A DNA stretch of 20,267 nucleotides from Lysinibacillus pakistanensis (GCA_001312325.1 BBDJ01000051.1:1-20267), one strand, 5' to 3'. Positions 8,051 to 16,936 are shown, counted from the stretch's first letter. Made by a program: numbers and translations. The notes: generated from the letters alone by a model not told the origin.

Positions 8051-8236
8051 ATGACTGTTGAAGAAAATAATTGTCCATTATGTGGAAAAGGAAATCACTG
8101 CGGTATAGCCAATGGGCAAAAAGACTGTTGGTGCATGACAGTGTATTTTCCTGAAGAAATCTTTCAAGCAGTGCCACAGGAATTACGCAAATGTATTTGT
8201 CAAAAGTGCTTGGATACATATAAAAATACAAAATAG
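8051..8236 (+). CDS. cysteine-rich CWC family protein
   Basis: A 61-aa protein of the Cys-rich CWC type, probably zinc-binding. The pattern is CPLCGKGNHCGIANG, then DCWC, VYFPEEIF and a C-terminal CICQKCL, giving paired CxxC-like ligands at both ends. The reading frame opens at 8012, but AAGGAGGTGA (8033-8042) eight bases before ATG 8051 fixes the start. No partner is evident; the family's role is unknown. Intact. Confidence 0.85.
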   Translation: MTVEENNCPLCGKGNHCGIANGQKDCWCMTVYFPEEIFQAVPQELRKCICQKCLDTYKNTK

Positions 8237-8372
8237 GTTTGGGCGTAATGTATAGGGTGTAGCAAAAACATTTGGTGAGCCATACTATACTCCTGGCACG
8301 CTAAAATAATAAAAGCACTTGTTAAAGGGAACTAATGATTATTCATTGGTACATTTGTCTACCACACATCAA

Positions 8373-8402
8373 CCTTTCAGGCATACATTACTCTGAAAGG
8401 AG
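8373..8402 (+). promoter_or_regulatory. hairpin covering the RBS of the DUF305 gene
   Basis: CCTTTCAG (8373-8380) is a perfect inverted repeat of CTGAAAGG (8393-8400), with a 12-nt loop. The 3' arm contains most of the Shine-Dalgarno AAAGGAG (8396-8402), so the folded RNA would hide the ribosome binding site. It could equally be a protein-binding dyad in DNA. Confidence 0.45.
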
Positions 8403-8410
8403 TGTGTCTA

Positions 8411-8992
8411 ATGGCTAAATCAATTGAACTCAGTAATGTTACAAAGGCATATTTAGAGGAATATCAACGAATCCTCGATAAAATGATACAGGGTATGACC
8501 TATGTGACCATTACATGTAGTATCTCTGAAAATTTTATTAAACAAATTATCCCGCATCAAGTAGCTGCCATTAAGATGTCAGAAAATGTTTTACGCTATA
8601 CAACAAATATACCTGTTCAAAATCTCGCATTAGAAATTATTAAAACAAGTACAGAGACGCTAGAATGCTTGGAAGCGATACAAAATAGATGCTGTATCGT
8701 CCAAAATTCGGAGTATGAATTGTATGAATATATGTGTGCCTACAAAGAAATTACCCAAGCGATGTTCCAGGCGATGTGTGCACCACCAGTCTCTAATAAT
8801 ATTAATATCAACTATCTAAGGGAAATGATTGTTCATCATCAGGGTGGGGTACGATTGGCACAGAATGTATTGAGATTCTGTATTTGCCAAGAGTTAATAC
8901 CTATTCTACGATGTATGATTGATACAATGTGTCAGCAGATTTGTGATATGGAAAAACTGCTAGATGCATTGCAGGATTGTGAAAATTGCTAG
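8411..8992 (+). CDS. DUF305-like two-repeat protein
   Basis: A 193-aa helical protein with two DUF305-type repeats: QIIPHQVAAIKMSENVLRY (about residues 49-67) and REMIVHHQGGVRLAQNVLRF (about 138-157). The family's M-x-x-H-H-Q motif is complete only in the second copy. It is Cys-rich in the second half and at the C terminus (CICQ, CENC) and has no signal peptide. DUF305 proteins are ferritin-like bundles often linked to metals; no function is established. The GTG at 8402 is part of the ribosome binding site, so ATG 8411 is the start. A strong terminator follows. Confidence 0.75.
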   Translation: MAKSIELSNVTKAYLEEYQRILDKMIQGMTYVTITCSISENFIKQIIPHQVAAIKMSENVLRYTTNIPVQNLALEIIKTSTETLECLEAIQNRCCIVQNSEYELYEYMCAYKEITQAMFQAMCAPPVSNNININYLREMIVHHQGGVRLAQNVLRFCICQELIPILRCMIDTMCQQICDMEKLLDALQDCENC

Positions 8993-9020
8993 CTTTATCG
9001 CAAAAAAAAGTCCTATCGAA

Positions 9021-9057
9021 AAAAACGCTAAAATCAAAAGATGATTTTGGCGTTTTT
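9021..9057. terminator. strong bidirectional terminator
   Basis: A 16-bp uninterrupted stem with one G-T pair: 9021-9036 with 9042-9057, loop AAAGA. It has five A on one side and five T on the other. It ends the DUF305 transcript. Confidence 0.9.
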
Positions 9058-9310
9058 GTTGAATAAATAGATATAACAAAATGAAAATTGTCAATAAGGT
9101 GTACAAAAAAATAAGAAAGTGTAAAGAATTTAAAGAGATTCTATGCTAGTTTTTGTATTATTGGTAAAATATTATATGCTAATTTTCATTCATAATTATG
9201 GTAGTTAATAATGGATGAAAAGAACCAAGTTATGGATAAGAATTGAAAAAATAGCTTAACGAATTATAGATTTGAATGCTTGTATTTAAAATTTAGGGGA
9301 GTGGACTACT
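9058..9310 (+). promoter_or_regulatory. upstream region of the globin-coupled receptor, with possible sigma-A promoter
   Basis: AT-rich region without genes; with the preceding terminator the gene-free stretch is 318 bases. The best promoter candidate is TTGAAA (9243-9248), a 16-bp spacer and TATAGA (9265-9270), giving a leader of about 34 bases. AGGGGAGTGG at 9295-9304 is the ribosome binding site of the receptor. No sigma-D type motility promoter was recognised. Confidence 0.4.
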
Positions 9311-11065
9311 ATGTTCAAAAGGAAGAAAATTAATCTAGACTATGATTATTTTTCAGCTGAAAAAAAATTCAGACATTGAGGCAAATGAGCGTTTTAAAGA
9401 AAAACTAGATTTCCTCGCATTATCTAGAATTAGAAGAGAATCAGTAAGCTTTTTAAGAAAAATTTACGAAAATAATAGGAAGGAAATATTAGATAATTTT
9501 TATGATCGTTTATTAGAAATTCCTGAATTTAATCATGTTATCAATACGCATTCAACTGTGGAGCGCTTAAAAGGCTTATTCGACTCTCATTTTATCAGCT
9601 TGTTTGATGATGAATTGGACTTAGACTATGTCTTTAAAAGACGGAAAATTGCTTATGTTCATGCACGAATTGGTGTTTTGCCAAACTGGATGATTTCGGC
9701 CTACACGCTTATAAATCAACTAATTATCCCGTTGATTGTGAAGGAATTATCCCGTGATCAGGATAAAATGCTGGATGTATTACTGTCCTATGATAGTTTA
9801 GTGACGATTGACCAGCAAATTATTCTTGAAACATACATTGAAATCCAAGGAGGCTCAGTTGTCAATGGCTTAGGCGAGATTATTACATATAATACACAAT
9901 TAGACTCCATTAAAGAGCTTATTGAATTTCAAGAAACCCAACAAAAGGAAATCATTGCGGTGGACAACTCCATGCATGATTTAGATGCGAGTATTGAGGA
10001 AATAGCAGCTTCAGTAGGGGATATCTCCACTCATACAAAACAGGCATTGGAAAAATTAAATGGAGATTTAGAGTCACTGCAACAAGTTTCTGCCATTTTA
10101 CAGTCAACAGATGAAGGTCATAAGTCCATGCAAGACGATATTGTTCGCTTAGTTGAACGGGTTAACAGTGTAGCGAAGCTAATGGAGCTAATTAAAAGAA
10201 TCGCGGACCAAACAAACTTATTGGCACTTAATGCTTCGATTGAGGCTGCACGAGCAGGTGAGGCTGGTAAAGGCTTTGCTGTAGTAGCTGAAGAGGTACG
10301 AAAGCTGGCAGATGATACAAGTACATCGGTAAAATCCATTCATACTGATATTCAGGAGCTATTACTTATTACGAATAATATTAACACCTTAACAAATCAA
10401 TTCTCACAGGATTTACATCAGGGTGTTACAGATACACTGCAAATTTCACATACACTTACTGAATTAAATAAAAATCTTCAGCACCAAGGAATACGCTTTG
10501 AGGAAATTGCGACAACGACTAGAGCACAAGCAGAATCATCATCAGAAATTTCAGAGCGCAATCGTAATATAACGGAGAGCATGCAAAAAAAGTAAGGTGA
10601 TTGTGTTTGATATGGGTTCTGCGATTTATAAGCTAAGTAAAATGATTGATGGCTATCGTTCATCTACTATTTCGAAAAACTTTATCATCAGCCAAGAGGA
10701 TATTATTGAACTGGCAATTACAGACCATTTATTATGGCGCTGGAAAATTTATAATTTATTGCTAGGCTTTGAACAAATGACGGAGCAGGATGTTGGTTCC
10801 CCAAAGGAATCTCGACTTGGAGAATGGTACTACGGTACAGGGAAAAAGTTGTTGAGTAATGAGCAGGCATACATTGTATTAGAGCGTCCATTTATCCATG
10901 TTCATGAATTAGCAAAAAAAGGCAGTTCAAGAGTACAATCGAGGTAATAAAGCAGCGGCTGAAACTTACTTAACTGAAATTACCAATGAATCGTATATAG
11001 TCATCGACAAACTTAAAGAGCTAAAGGAAATTTTAATGAACGAGAAAAAGCAATATATTCATTAA
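9311..11065 (+). CDS. globin-coupled methyl-accepting chemoreceptor with C-terminal CZB domain (HemAT-like; frameshifted as given)
   Basis: A soluble aerotaxis-type receptor. Correcting one extra A in each of A8 9360-9367, A7 10585-10591 and A7 10914-10920 gives one 583-aa protein from ATG 9311. Residues about 20-175 are a globin sensor. The proximal haem His is H117 ([14 protein letters not shown]), matching B. subtilis HemAT IASIHLRIG, and Y64 (DNFYDRL) matches the HemAT ligand-pocket Tyr. Residues about 190-455 are the coiled-coil signalling domain, with the conserved tip [20 protein letters not shown] and [13 protein letters not shown]. Residues about 470-583 look like a chemoreceptor zinc-binding (CZB) domain: DHLLW (H472), RLGEWYYG and HVHELAKKA. 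The CZB Cys position is Ser500 and the first His of HxxVH is Phe527. No transmembrane segment was seen. B. subtilis HemAT lacks a CZB domain. Confidence 0.88.
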
Positions 11066-11069
11066 TACA

Positions 11070-11099
11070 AAAGGGCCTTCCTGTACGGGAGAGCCCTTT
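11070..11099. terminator. terminator between receptor and phosphoesterase
   Basis: AAAGGGC (11070-11076) pairs with GCCCTTT (11093-11099), with a possible inner TCC/GGA stem. It lies between two convergent gene ends. T tracts are short, so strength is uncertain. Confidence 0.65.
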
Positions 11100-11102
11100 C
11101 TA

Positions 11103-11722
11103 TTATCTAACACGATGATGAAGCCTTACATTTTCAAGTACGGATGCACACATAAATGTTACTGTTCGTTTTTCGCTGTCATAGAGACACCACTCACGAT
11201 GATCAACAACAGAGCCAACATTGATGCCATATTGCTTATCCTGTAACACGATAGGTTGACCAAAGCGAATTCGAATAGGTAGTTTTTTTATTGCCATGAT
11301 AAAGACCAGATTCATGGCTATGTCCAAAGAAAAGGAGTGATTTTTTTAAATGAAGGGAATGTCGGCTGCCATGACACGCTCCATTTAAATTGATGTCCAT
11401 GCATTAGTACAGCCCCTTCAATTTCCATTGTTTCAGGTAGTTTTGTAAATCGTTCAATGCCCGTTACACGTGTAATTCTTTCCTCTTGGTTGCCACGAAT
11501 CGAAGGAAATGTTAGTAAATTTTCAAAGTCATTATTGACAATGGCAGCTTTTTGAAGGGATAAACCAGATACTATTTGTGCCTTTTTCTTACTTACAGTA
11601 CATTCATATAAGTCCCCTAAACCTATAATTATGGCATCTTTGGCAGTTTCCTGGATATGAGCTAATACCGCCCTTGTATCTTCTATATTAGAATGTAAAT
11701 CTCCTAAAAGTGCGTACTGCAT
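11103..11722 (-). CDS. calcineurin-like metallophosphoesterase (frameshifted as given)
   Basis: A two-metal phosphoesterase, predicted to hydrolyse phosphoesters such as nucleotides or phosphoproteins; the substrate is unknown. Removing one base from T7 at 11341-11347 and one from T7 at 11283-11289 (plus-strand runs) merges two frames into a 205-aa protein. All family motifs then appear in order: LLGDLHSN, GLGDLYE, PSIRGNQEER, MHGHQ and FFGHSHESG. The last motif is visible only after repair, which strongly supports the correction. The start ATG 11722 is ten bases after AAAGG; a TTG at 11731 is too close to it. Convergent with the chemoreceptor. Confidence 0.83.
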
Positions 11723-11846
11723 TTTAACCAAGCCTTTCTTAAAAACTTTGTATAAATATCATACACCTAACAGAAATTGATAGAAAAGTAAAATGTCTAA
11801 GTATATTTTGAAGCATGTTGTTCATATTTTCGAATAGGTAGAAAAA

Positions 11847-11875
11847 TTGCCACATTTTTAATAGCCTGATAGAAT
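11847..11875 (+). promoter_or_regulatory. sigma-A promoter of acyl-CoA ligase
   Basis: TTGCCA (11847-11852), a 17-bp spacer and TAGAAT (11870-11875). Transcription should begin near 11882, leaving a leader of about 86 bases. Confidence 0.6.
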
Positions 11876-11880
11876 GTAAT

Positions 11881-11901
11881 CATAATTTTCTGAAAATTAT
11901 G
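11881..11901. promoter_or_regulatory. perfect palindrome at the transcription start (candidate operator)
   Basis: CATAATTTTC (11881-11890), central T, then GAAAATTATG (11892-11901): 10-bp arms with no mismatch. It lies at about +1 to +20 relative to the promoter, the classical position for a repressor such as a TetR-family protein. The protein is unknown and not encoded in this window. Confidence 0.55.
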
Positions 11902-11967
11902 CGGTGCCAAGGTCTATTAAAGGTAGTTCGTTTTTGAAGTTAAAAATAAAATTTCAGGGGGCTTATA

Positions 11968-13464
11968 ATGACAATGCTAATGACAGATATTTTACAAAAC
12001 TATGCTGTGCAACAACCTGAAGGAATTGCAACGTTATATGATGGAAAAAGGCTAACCTATCAAGAATTTTTCAAATGTGCAGAAACCTTTGCAGCTTATT
12101 TACAAGAGCAGGGTTTTAAGAAAGATGATGTCATTGCCTTATACACATTAAATTCTGATTTATTTTTAATCGCGTATATCGGAGTTCAATTAGCGGGTTT
12201 TGTAGCTATGCCCATTAATACTAAATTAGCGGCTCCAGAAGTGGAATTTATTTTTAATCATTCAGAAGCAAAAGGACTCATTTATGATGAGCGATTAAGT
12301 GAAATACTAGCAGGTATTCCATATTCCTTTTCGCATGCTGTTGGGTTTAAGGAAATGGAAAAAAATTATAGAGACATACACAGGACAGCTACGTTCTGTC
12401 AAATTGGTGAATGGTGATACTGCAGTTGTTATGTATACATCTGGGACGACAGGTAAGCCAAAGGGAGTAATGCTAACGCATCAAAATATTGTCTCAACGG
12501 CAGAGATATGGTCATCCTCAATGAATATGACGAAGGAAGATAGAATGTTTATTTGCACGCCTTTATTTCACTGTGCAGGACTTCATGTATTTGCAATGCC
12601 GATGTTTTATCAGGCGGTACTGTTATCATTGAAGAAGCCTTTTCGCCAGCAAATACATTAAAGCAGCTTGCCACGACTGAGGCGACAATCTTTTTCGGTG
12701 TTCCGTCAATGTATACAATAATATTAAATACACCTAGCTTTATGGAACATACATTTAAGCGTTTACGTTTATTATGTTATGGGGCAGCTCCAATGCCATA
12801 TGAGCTTGTGAAGCAAGTGAAAGAGGCATTTCCAAATGTCAAGGTACAAAATCTTTATGGTCAAACTGAAAACTCACCTGCAGCTACCTCTCTTTTAGAT
12901 AAGGATGCATTAACAAAAATTGGATCAGTAGGAAAACCATTGACTCAAACAGAGGTACGTGTAGTAGATAGCTTTGGAGAGTCTGTTCCGTCGGGTGAGG
13001 TAGGAGAAATTTGTGTAAGAGGCCCACAGGTAATGAAAGGCTATCTTCGAAACGAGGAAGAAACAGCTAGAACGATTAGAGATGGCTGGCTCCTATCAGG
13101 GGATTTAGGCCGTTTTGATGAAGATGGCTATCTTTACATTGTTGATCGTAAAAAAGATATGATTATTCGTGGTGGTGAAAATATTTATCCAATTGAAATA
13201 GAAGAGGTTTTATATCAGTTACCAGAAATTTTAGAGGCAGCGGTTGTTGGACTACCACATGAGGTATATGGAGAAGTACCAAAGGCATTTGTCGTATTAA
13301 AGGAAGGCAAAGCTCTTGGCGAGGAGTCCATAGTGGCCTATTGCCGAAAGCAGCTTGCAAAATATAAAGTACCTTATGAGATTGAATTTCTAGCAGAGCT
13401 ACCTCGTAATGCCTCGGGAAAAGTATTAAAACATACTTTGCGCCCTAAGGTAAGTACGCATTAA
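11968..13464 (+). CDS. acyl-CoA synthetase (AMP-forming; frameshifted as given)
   Basis: An adenylate-forming ligase of the ANL superfamily that would activate a fatty or other carboxylic acid to its CoA thioester. Two repairs rejoin three frames: one extra A in A7 at 12359-12365, and one missing base near 12604-12611. The corrected length is about 498 aa. Motifs in order: YTSGTTGKPKGVMLTH (ATP loop), YGQTENS, SGDLGRFDEDGYLYIVDRKK, GGENIYPIEIE hinge, and the catalytic Lys in NASGKVLK near the C terminus. The start ATG follows AGGGGG by six bases. It resembles long-chain fatty-acid-CoA ligases, but chain length cannot be told from sequence. No beta-oxidation genes are adjacent. A promoter with a palindrome at +1 precedes it, suggesting repressor control. 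Confidence 0.88.
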
Positions 13465-13475
13465 ATAATATGATT

Positions 13476-13603
13476 GTTAAAATGGACAAAGGAAATCTCT
13501 GTGAATGACGGTGCTTTAAACACACATAGCTATTGTAGCCTTTAGCTTTCGTCACCTTGTGTAGAAAAGCGAGTTGGTCACAGATTTCCTTGATCATTTT
13601 GAC
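13476..13603. repeat. imperfect palindromic intergenic element
   Basis: A roughly 128-bp element with long inverted arms. AAGGAAATCT (13489-13498) pairs with 13582-13591, and GTGA (13501-13504) with TCAC (13578-13581) after a 2-nt bulge. The outer GTTAAAATGG-like part pairs imperfectly with 13592-13603. Shorter complementary pieces occur in the centre. It shares the decamer GAAAAGCGAG (13564-13573), followed by CAGATTT, with the palindrome at 16725-16815 read on the other strand. It lies after the acyl-CoA ligase and may act as a terminator or belong to a dispersed repeat family. Confidence 0.5.
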
Positions 13604-13728
13604 GCAGATTCATTAAAGAAAGATAGAATAGGAACGACTATGAAATTAGCGTATAATAGAGTCTACGACAAATTGAAATATAGATTTGAAGTGGTGGTCT
13701 TCAAAATAGAATAGGAGCGGAATTTGTC

Positions 13729-14717
13729 TTGTGGACGGGGTTTAAACGCTTTTTACTAATAGGTATTATCATCATTATGTTACTTTCAGGCTGTAATCAA
13801 TTTTCGCAGCAGGAAAAACAAAAAAAGTGAATTAACAGTTTTAACGGTAGAGTTTAATAGTGGTGCACCCATCCCGAATCTTTATATAACGGTTACTGAT
13901 GTGAAGACGGGAAAAATAGTAGAGGATGTAATTGGCTCTGATGAGGGAGAGGCAACCTTTTCAAAGTTAATAGAGGGACAGGAGTATGCTATTGCTGCAA
14001 CTACACTTGAAAATAGTACTGAAAATAATGGCTATACAACAATTGAAAATTTTACGTACGATTCAACAAAGCCGTACTATCGACTCCAAACACATTTTTC
14101 AAGAGATGAGCAGGAATTGGATGTACCAGTTGTTATGCAAAATCCTGAGCTACCACATGGCTGTGAAATTACATCGTTAACAGCCGTCTTAAATTATTAT
14201 GGTGTGAATGTTACAAAGCTTGAAATGGCTGATACGTATTTACCGAAGCAAAAAAATTTCTATTGTAGACGGGCAACGATTTGGTCCAAATCCAAATCAG
14301 GCCTTTGCAGGTGATCCTAGAGATAAAGCAAACGGTATGTATGTCTTTGCAGCTCCAATTGTCAAAGCGGCAGAGGCAGTAATAGCTGATAAACAGGCAA
14401 ATTTACGTGTCACAAATATGAGTAAAGCCTCGCAGGATGAAATTTTACAACTTGTTCGGGAGGGTGTACCCGTTGTGACTTGGGTTACATTGGATTTATC
14501 GAAGCCCAACACAAATGCAGCTAAGGGCTGGATCTATAAAGGTGAAACAACGCCGCGTGTAGCATATATGAACTTGCATGCTGTTGTCTTAACAGGACAT
14601 TTAGGCAATAAAGTAGTTGTCATGGACCCATTAAAAGGCTATGTTACATATAATGTCGATCAATTTTTCAAAAGCTATAAAGAGCTAGGAGAACAAGCTG
14701 TAGCATTGCATAAATAG
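13729..14717 (+). CDS. C39-like cysteine peptidase lipoprotein (frameshifted as given)
   Basis: A predicted membrane-anchored, extracytoplasmic papain-like (C39-type, YvpB-like) protein. The start is TTG 13729. The signal peptide is a short basic N terminus, a hydrophobic core (LLIGIIIIMLLSGC) and a lipobox with Cys22. Correcting one extra A in A7 13820-13826 and in A7 14250-14256 gives 328 aa. Residues about 35-110 look like a beta-rich carboxypeptidase-regulatory or Ig-like module (LTVEFNSGAPIPNLYITVTD). The peptidase part follows, with ELPHGCEITSLTAVLNYYGV (Cys145), NLHAVVLTGH (His about 283) and VMDPLKGY (Asp about 299). Substrate unknown. Only 69 bases separate it from the D-Asp ligase gene and no terminator was seen, so co-transcription with the cell-wall genes is possible. 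Confidence 0.78.
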
Positions 14718-14786
14718 TTTCTTAGAGGCATCATAAAGTAGCAGTATGTTACACTTAGAAAAAAAAGCTAAAGTGAGTTGAGTAGA

Positions 14787-16019
14787 ATGGCTATTACCCA
14801 TGCTTTTTTACCGGTTTTATTAGGAGATGAAATGAATGCTTATGGCATGGCTAGAGCATTTTACGAATCCTATGGTGTAAAACCACTTGCAGTAAATCAT
14901 ACAAATATGGCGAAAATACAACAGAGTGATTTATTAACATTTCGTGAAATACCAAGATTGAATATTGAAGAACGTTTTGTAGTTGCTTTACAGGCAATCG
15001 CAGAGGAATTTGCTGATAAAAAACTATTGTTGTTGGCCTGTGATGAGTTTTATGTAAAAAAAATAGTGCAACATAAAGAGGAGCTAGCAGAGCTTTTTAT
15101 CATACCTTATGTAGATGCGCCACTAGCTAACCAGCTATTAACGCGTGAGAGTATGTATGAGCTTTCAGCAAAATTTGGCTTTCAATATCCTGCTATGCAT
15201 GTTTGTACAGTCAATGACTATGAAGAATTTGAAATTCCCTTCGAGTATCCAGTTGTCATTAAACCAATGAATATGACAAAGTATGCTACATGTATTTTTC
15301 CAGGTAAGAAAAAGGTATATATTGCATATGATACTGAGGAAAAGGATGCAATTTTCAAGGCTATTTACAAGGAATCTGCCTACAGAGATGATTTGATGGT
15401 ACAGCAATATATTCCAGGTGAGGATGCTAATATGCGTGTCGTTAATGCCTATGTTGGGCAAGACAGACAAGCGAAGCTACTAGCTATCGGAAATCCTATT
15501 TTAGAGGAGCATTCTCCTGATGGAATAGGTCGTTATGTAGCGATTATGACGATATATGATAGGGATTTAATGAATCAAGTCAAAGTATTTTTGGAGCAAA
15601 TCCAATTTCAGGGCTTTGCCACGTTTGATATGAAGTATGATGAACGTGACAGGCAATATAAGCTTTTGAGTATTGAATTACATAATGAGCTTTCAAATTA
15701 TTATGTGACAGCAAGTGGCTATAATTTAATGCAATACGTTGCGGATGATTTTATCCGTGGTAGCAAGCTACAGCTCACTTATGTGCAAAACAAGCATCTT
15801 TGGACAATTGTGCCAAACGGTGTACTTTTTAAATATGTTCAAAATGAGCAACTTGTGATTGAAGCAAAGAGTTTGATTCGACAAGGACTAGCAACTGACA
15901 CCATTTTCAATTATAAGGATATGAATGCTAGGCGTTGGTTGAACATAACGCTCGATAATCTAAGCTTTTATCGAAAATATAAGAAATATTTTAACAACAA
16001 AGGTCTGTCTAACTCATGA
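14787..16019 (+). CDS. ATP-grasp carboxylate-amine ligase, probable D-aspartate ligase
   Basis: A 410-aa ATP-grasp enzyme of the family that includes Enterococcus faecium Asl, which adds D-Asp to the Lys side chain of the peptidoglycan precursor. Seen: the N-terminal LPVLLGDEMNAYGMARAFY; an ATP-grasp core with PVVIKPMNM and LMVQQYIPGEDANMR; and the metal/nucleotide segment GFATFDMKYDE to LSIELHNELSNYY. The neighbour decides the call: the stop overlaps the start of an aspartate racemase by four bases (ATGA), as expected for a D-Asp branch pathway. Lysinibacillus peptidoglycan is known to have Lys-D-Asp bridges. Substrate is inference from family and context. ATG 14787 is preferred over TTG 14778, which abuts the weak AAGTGAG. 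Intact. Confidence 0.8.
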   Translation: MAITHAFLPVLLGDEMNAYGMARAFYESYGVKPLAVNHTNMAKIQQSDLLTFREIPRLNIEERFVVALQAIAEEFADKKLLLLACDEFYVKKIVQHKEELAELFIIPYVDAPLANQLLTRESMYELSAKFGFQYPAMHVCTVNDYEEFEIPFEYPVVIKPMNMTKYATCIFPGKKKVYIAYDTEEKDAIFKAIYKESAYRDDLMVQQYIPGEDANMRVVNAYVGQDRQAKLLAIGNPILEEHSPDGIGRYVAIMTIYDRDLMNQVKVFLEQIQFQGFATFDMKYDERDRQYKLLSIELHNELSNYYVTASGYNLMQYVADDFIRGSKLQLTYVQNKHLWTIVPNGVLFKYVQNEQLVIEAKSLIRQGLATDTIFNYKDMNARRWLNITLDNLSFYRKYKKYFNNKGLSNS

Positions 16020-16717
16020 AAAAACAAACTTTAGGTATTATAGGTGGCGTTGGTCCACTTGCAACAATGTTTATCGGTGAAATGATTGTAAGACGTACAA
16101 AGGCAACGAAGGATCAGGAGCATCTGCATACACTTATTGATAATGATACAAATATTCCTGATCGTACGGCTTTTATTTTAGATCAAACAAAAGAAAATCC
16201 TGTTCCAGTAATTATAGATGATGCAAGAAAGCTTGCTTCAATTGGGGCAAATATGATAGCTATTCCGTGTAATACAGCGCATACCTTTTATGATGAAATT
16301 GCGGAAGGTTCCCCAGTGCCAGTGCTCCATATGATACGAGAAACTGCGAAGCGTGCCTATGATTTAGGCGCAAAACGTGTTGGTATTTTAGCAACAACTG
16401 GCACTTTAACGTCGCGCATGTATCAAAGTGCGTTAGAGGAATATGGTCTAACACCTGTTGTTCCAGATGAGCAAATCAAGGAAAAAGTGATGTCAATTAT
16501 TTACGACTTTGTTAAGGCTGGAAAGGATGTCCCATCAGAGGAATGGCAACCGATAGAAGAGGCGATGCTAGCACTTAATTGTGATCGTATTGTTTTAGGC
16601 TGTACAGAATTATCGATTGTAAATAGAGATTTAAAACTAAATGATAAATATATTGATTCATTAATTGTTCTGGCAGAATGTGCGATTTTGTCATGTGGCT
16701 ATGAATTAGTAGATTAA
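16016..16717 (+). CDS. aspartate/glutamate racemase family protein, probable aspartate racemase
   Basis: A 233-aa PLP-independent racemase using two Cys as acid/base. The N terminus LGIIGGVGPLATMF is typical. The two catalytic Cys are in IPCNTAH (about residue 84) and LGCTEL (about residue 198). It has TDRT-like substrate contacts (NIPDRTAF) of the Asp/Glu/hydantoin racemase superfamily. The start ATG overlaps the ligase stop (ATGA), implying translational coupling. Predicted role: make D-aspartate for the upstream ligase and the wall cross-bridge. Asp over Glu is inferred from subfamily look and context; MurI-type glutamate racemases differ in sequence. A long hairpin follows. Confidence 0.88.
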   Translation: MKKQTLGIIGGVGPLATMFIGEMIVRRTKATKDQEHLHTLIDNDTNIPDRTAFILDQTKENPVPVIIDDARKLASIGANMIAIPCNTAHTFYDEIAEGSPVPVLHMIRETAKRAYDLGAKRVGILATTGTLTSRMYQSALEEYGLTPVVPDEQIKEKVMSIIYDFVKAGKDVPSEEWQPIEEAMLALNCDRIVLGCTELSIVNRDLKLNDKYIDSLIVLAECAILSCGYELVD

Positions 16718-16724
16718 CTAGCTA

Positions 16725-16815
16725 AAAAAATCTGCTCGCTTTTCGCGGATAAGCCCGAAGCCTTCCATGAAGTGCAAGAGGCTTACATTCCGTGCATGAG
16801 GCGTGCAGATTTTTT
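16725..16815. terminator. long palindromic bidirectional terminator / repeat element
   Basis: AAAAAATCTGC (16725-16735) is the perfect inverse of 16805-16815, continued by CGC/GCG after one mismatch, with further complementary pieces inside (AGCC/GGCT). A and T runs flank both ends. It ends the ligase-racemase transcript. On the minus strand it carries GAAAAGCGAG next to CAGATTT, shared with the element at 13476-13603, so it may belong to a genomic repeat family. Confidence 0.7.
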
Positions 16816-16843
16816 AATTATTAAGTATTACATACTCATTTAG

Positions 16844-16870
16844 TGAAACGATTAGCAAATGGTTTTCGTA
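16844..16870 (+). promoter_or_regulatory. possible ECF-type promoter upstream of yfmL
   Basis: TGAAAC (16844-16849), 17 bp, CGTA (16867-16870). This matches the Bacillus extracytoplasmic-function sigma consensus (sigma-W/M/X type), whose usual spacer is 16-17. It is 66 bases before the yfmL start. A short match that can occur by chance. Confidence 0.35.
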
Positions 16871-16936
16871 CATATGAAGTAGGAAAATGCTTAGTGTGTT
16901 AAACTAGTGTCAAGCAGATAGAAGGTGGGAAATAAC

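Noticed and set aside
8237..8340. Short frame reading VAKTFGEPYYTPGTLK, possibly a decayed SASP
   Set aside because: It lacks a start codon and is interrupted by a stop. Too short to judge.
8382..8390. CATACATTA, similar to sigma-E/sigma-K -10 boxes, upstream of the DUF305 gene
   Set aside because: Transcription would start inside the ribosome binding site at about 8397, and no clear -35 box is present.
13634..13667. GGAAC...CGTATAAT as an ECF or sigma-A promoter for the C39 lipoprotein
   Set aside because: The spacing of 14 is too short for an ECF promoter and no -35 box fits TATAAT. Only the -10 is good.
15165..15470. Minus-strand frame of about 100 codons within the ATP-grasp gene
   Set aside because: Lies wholly inside a well-supported gene, with no ribosome binding site.
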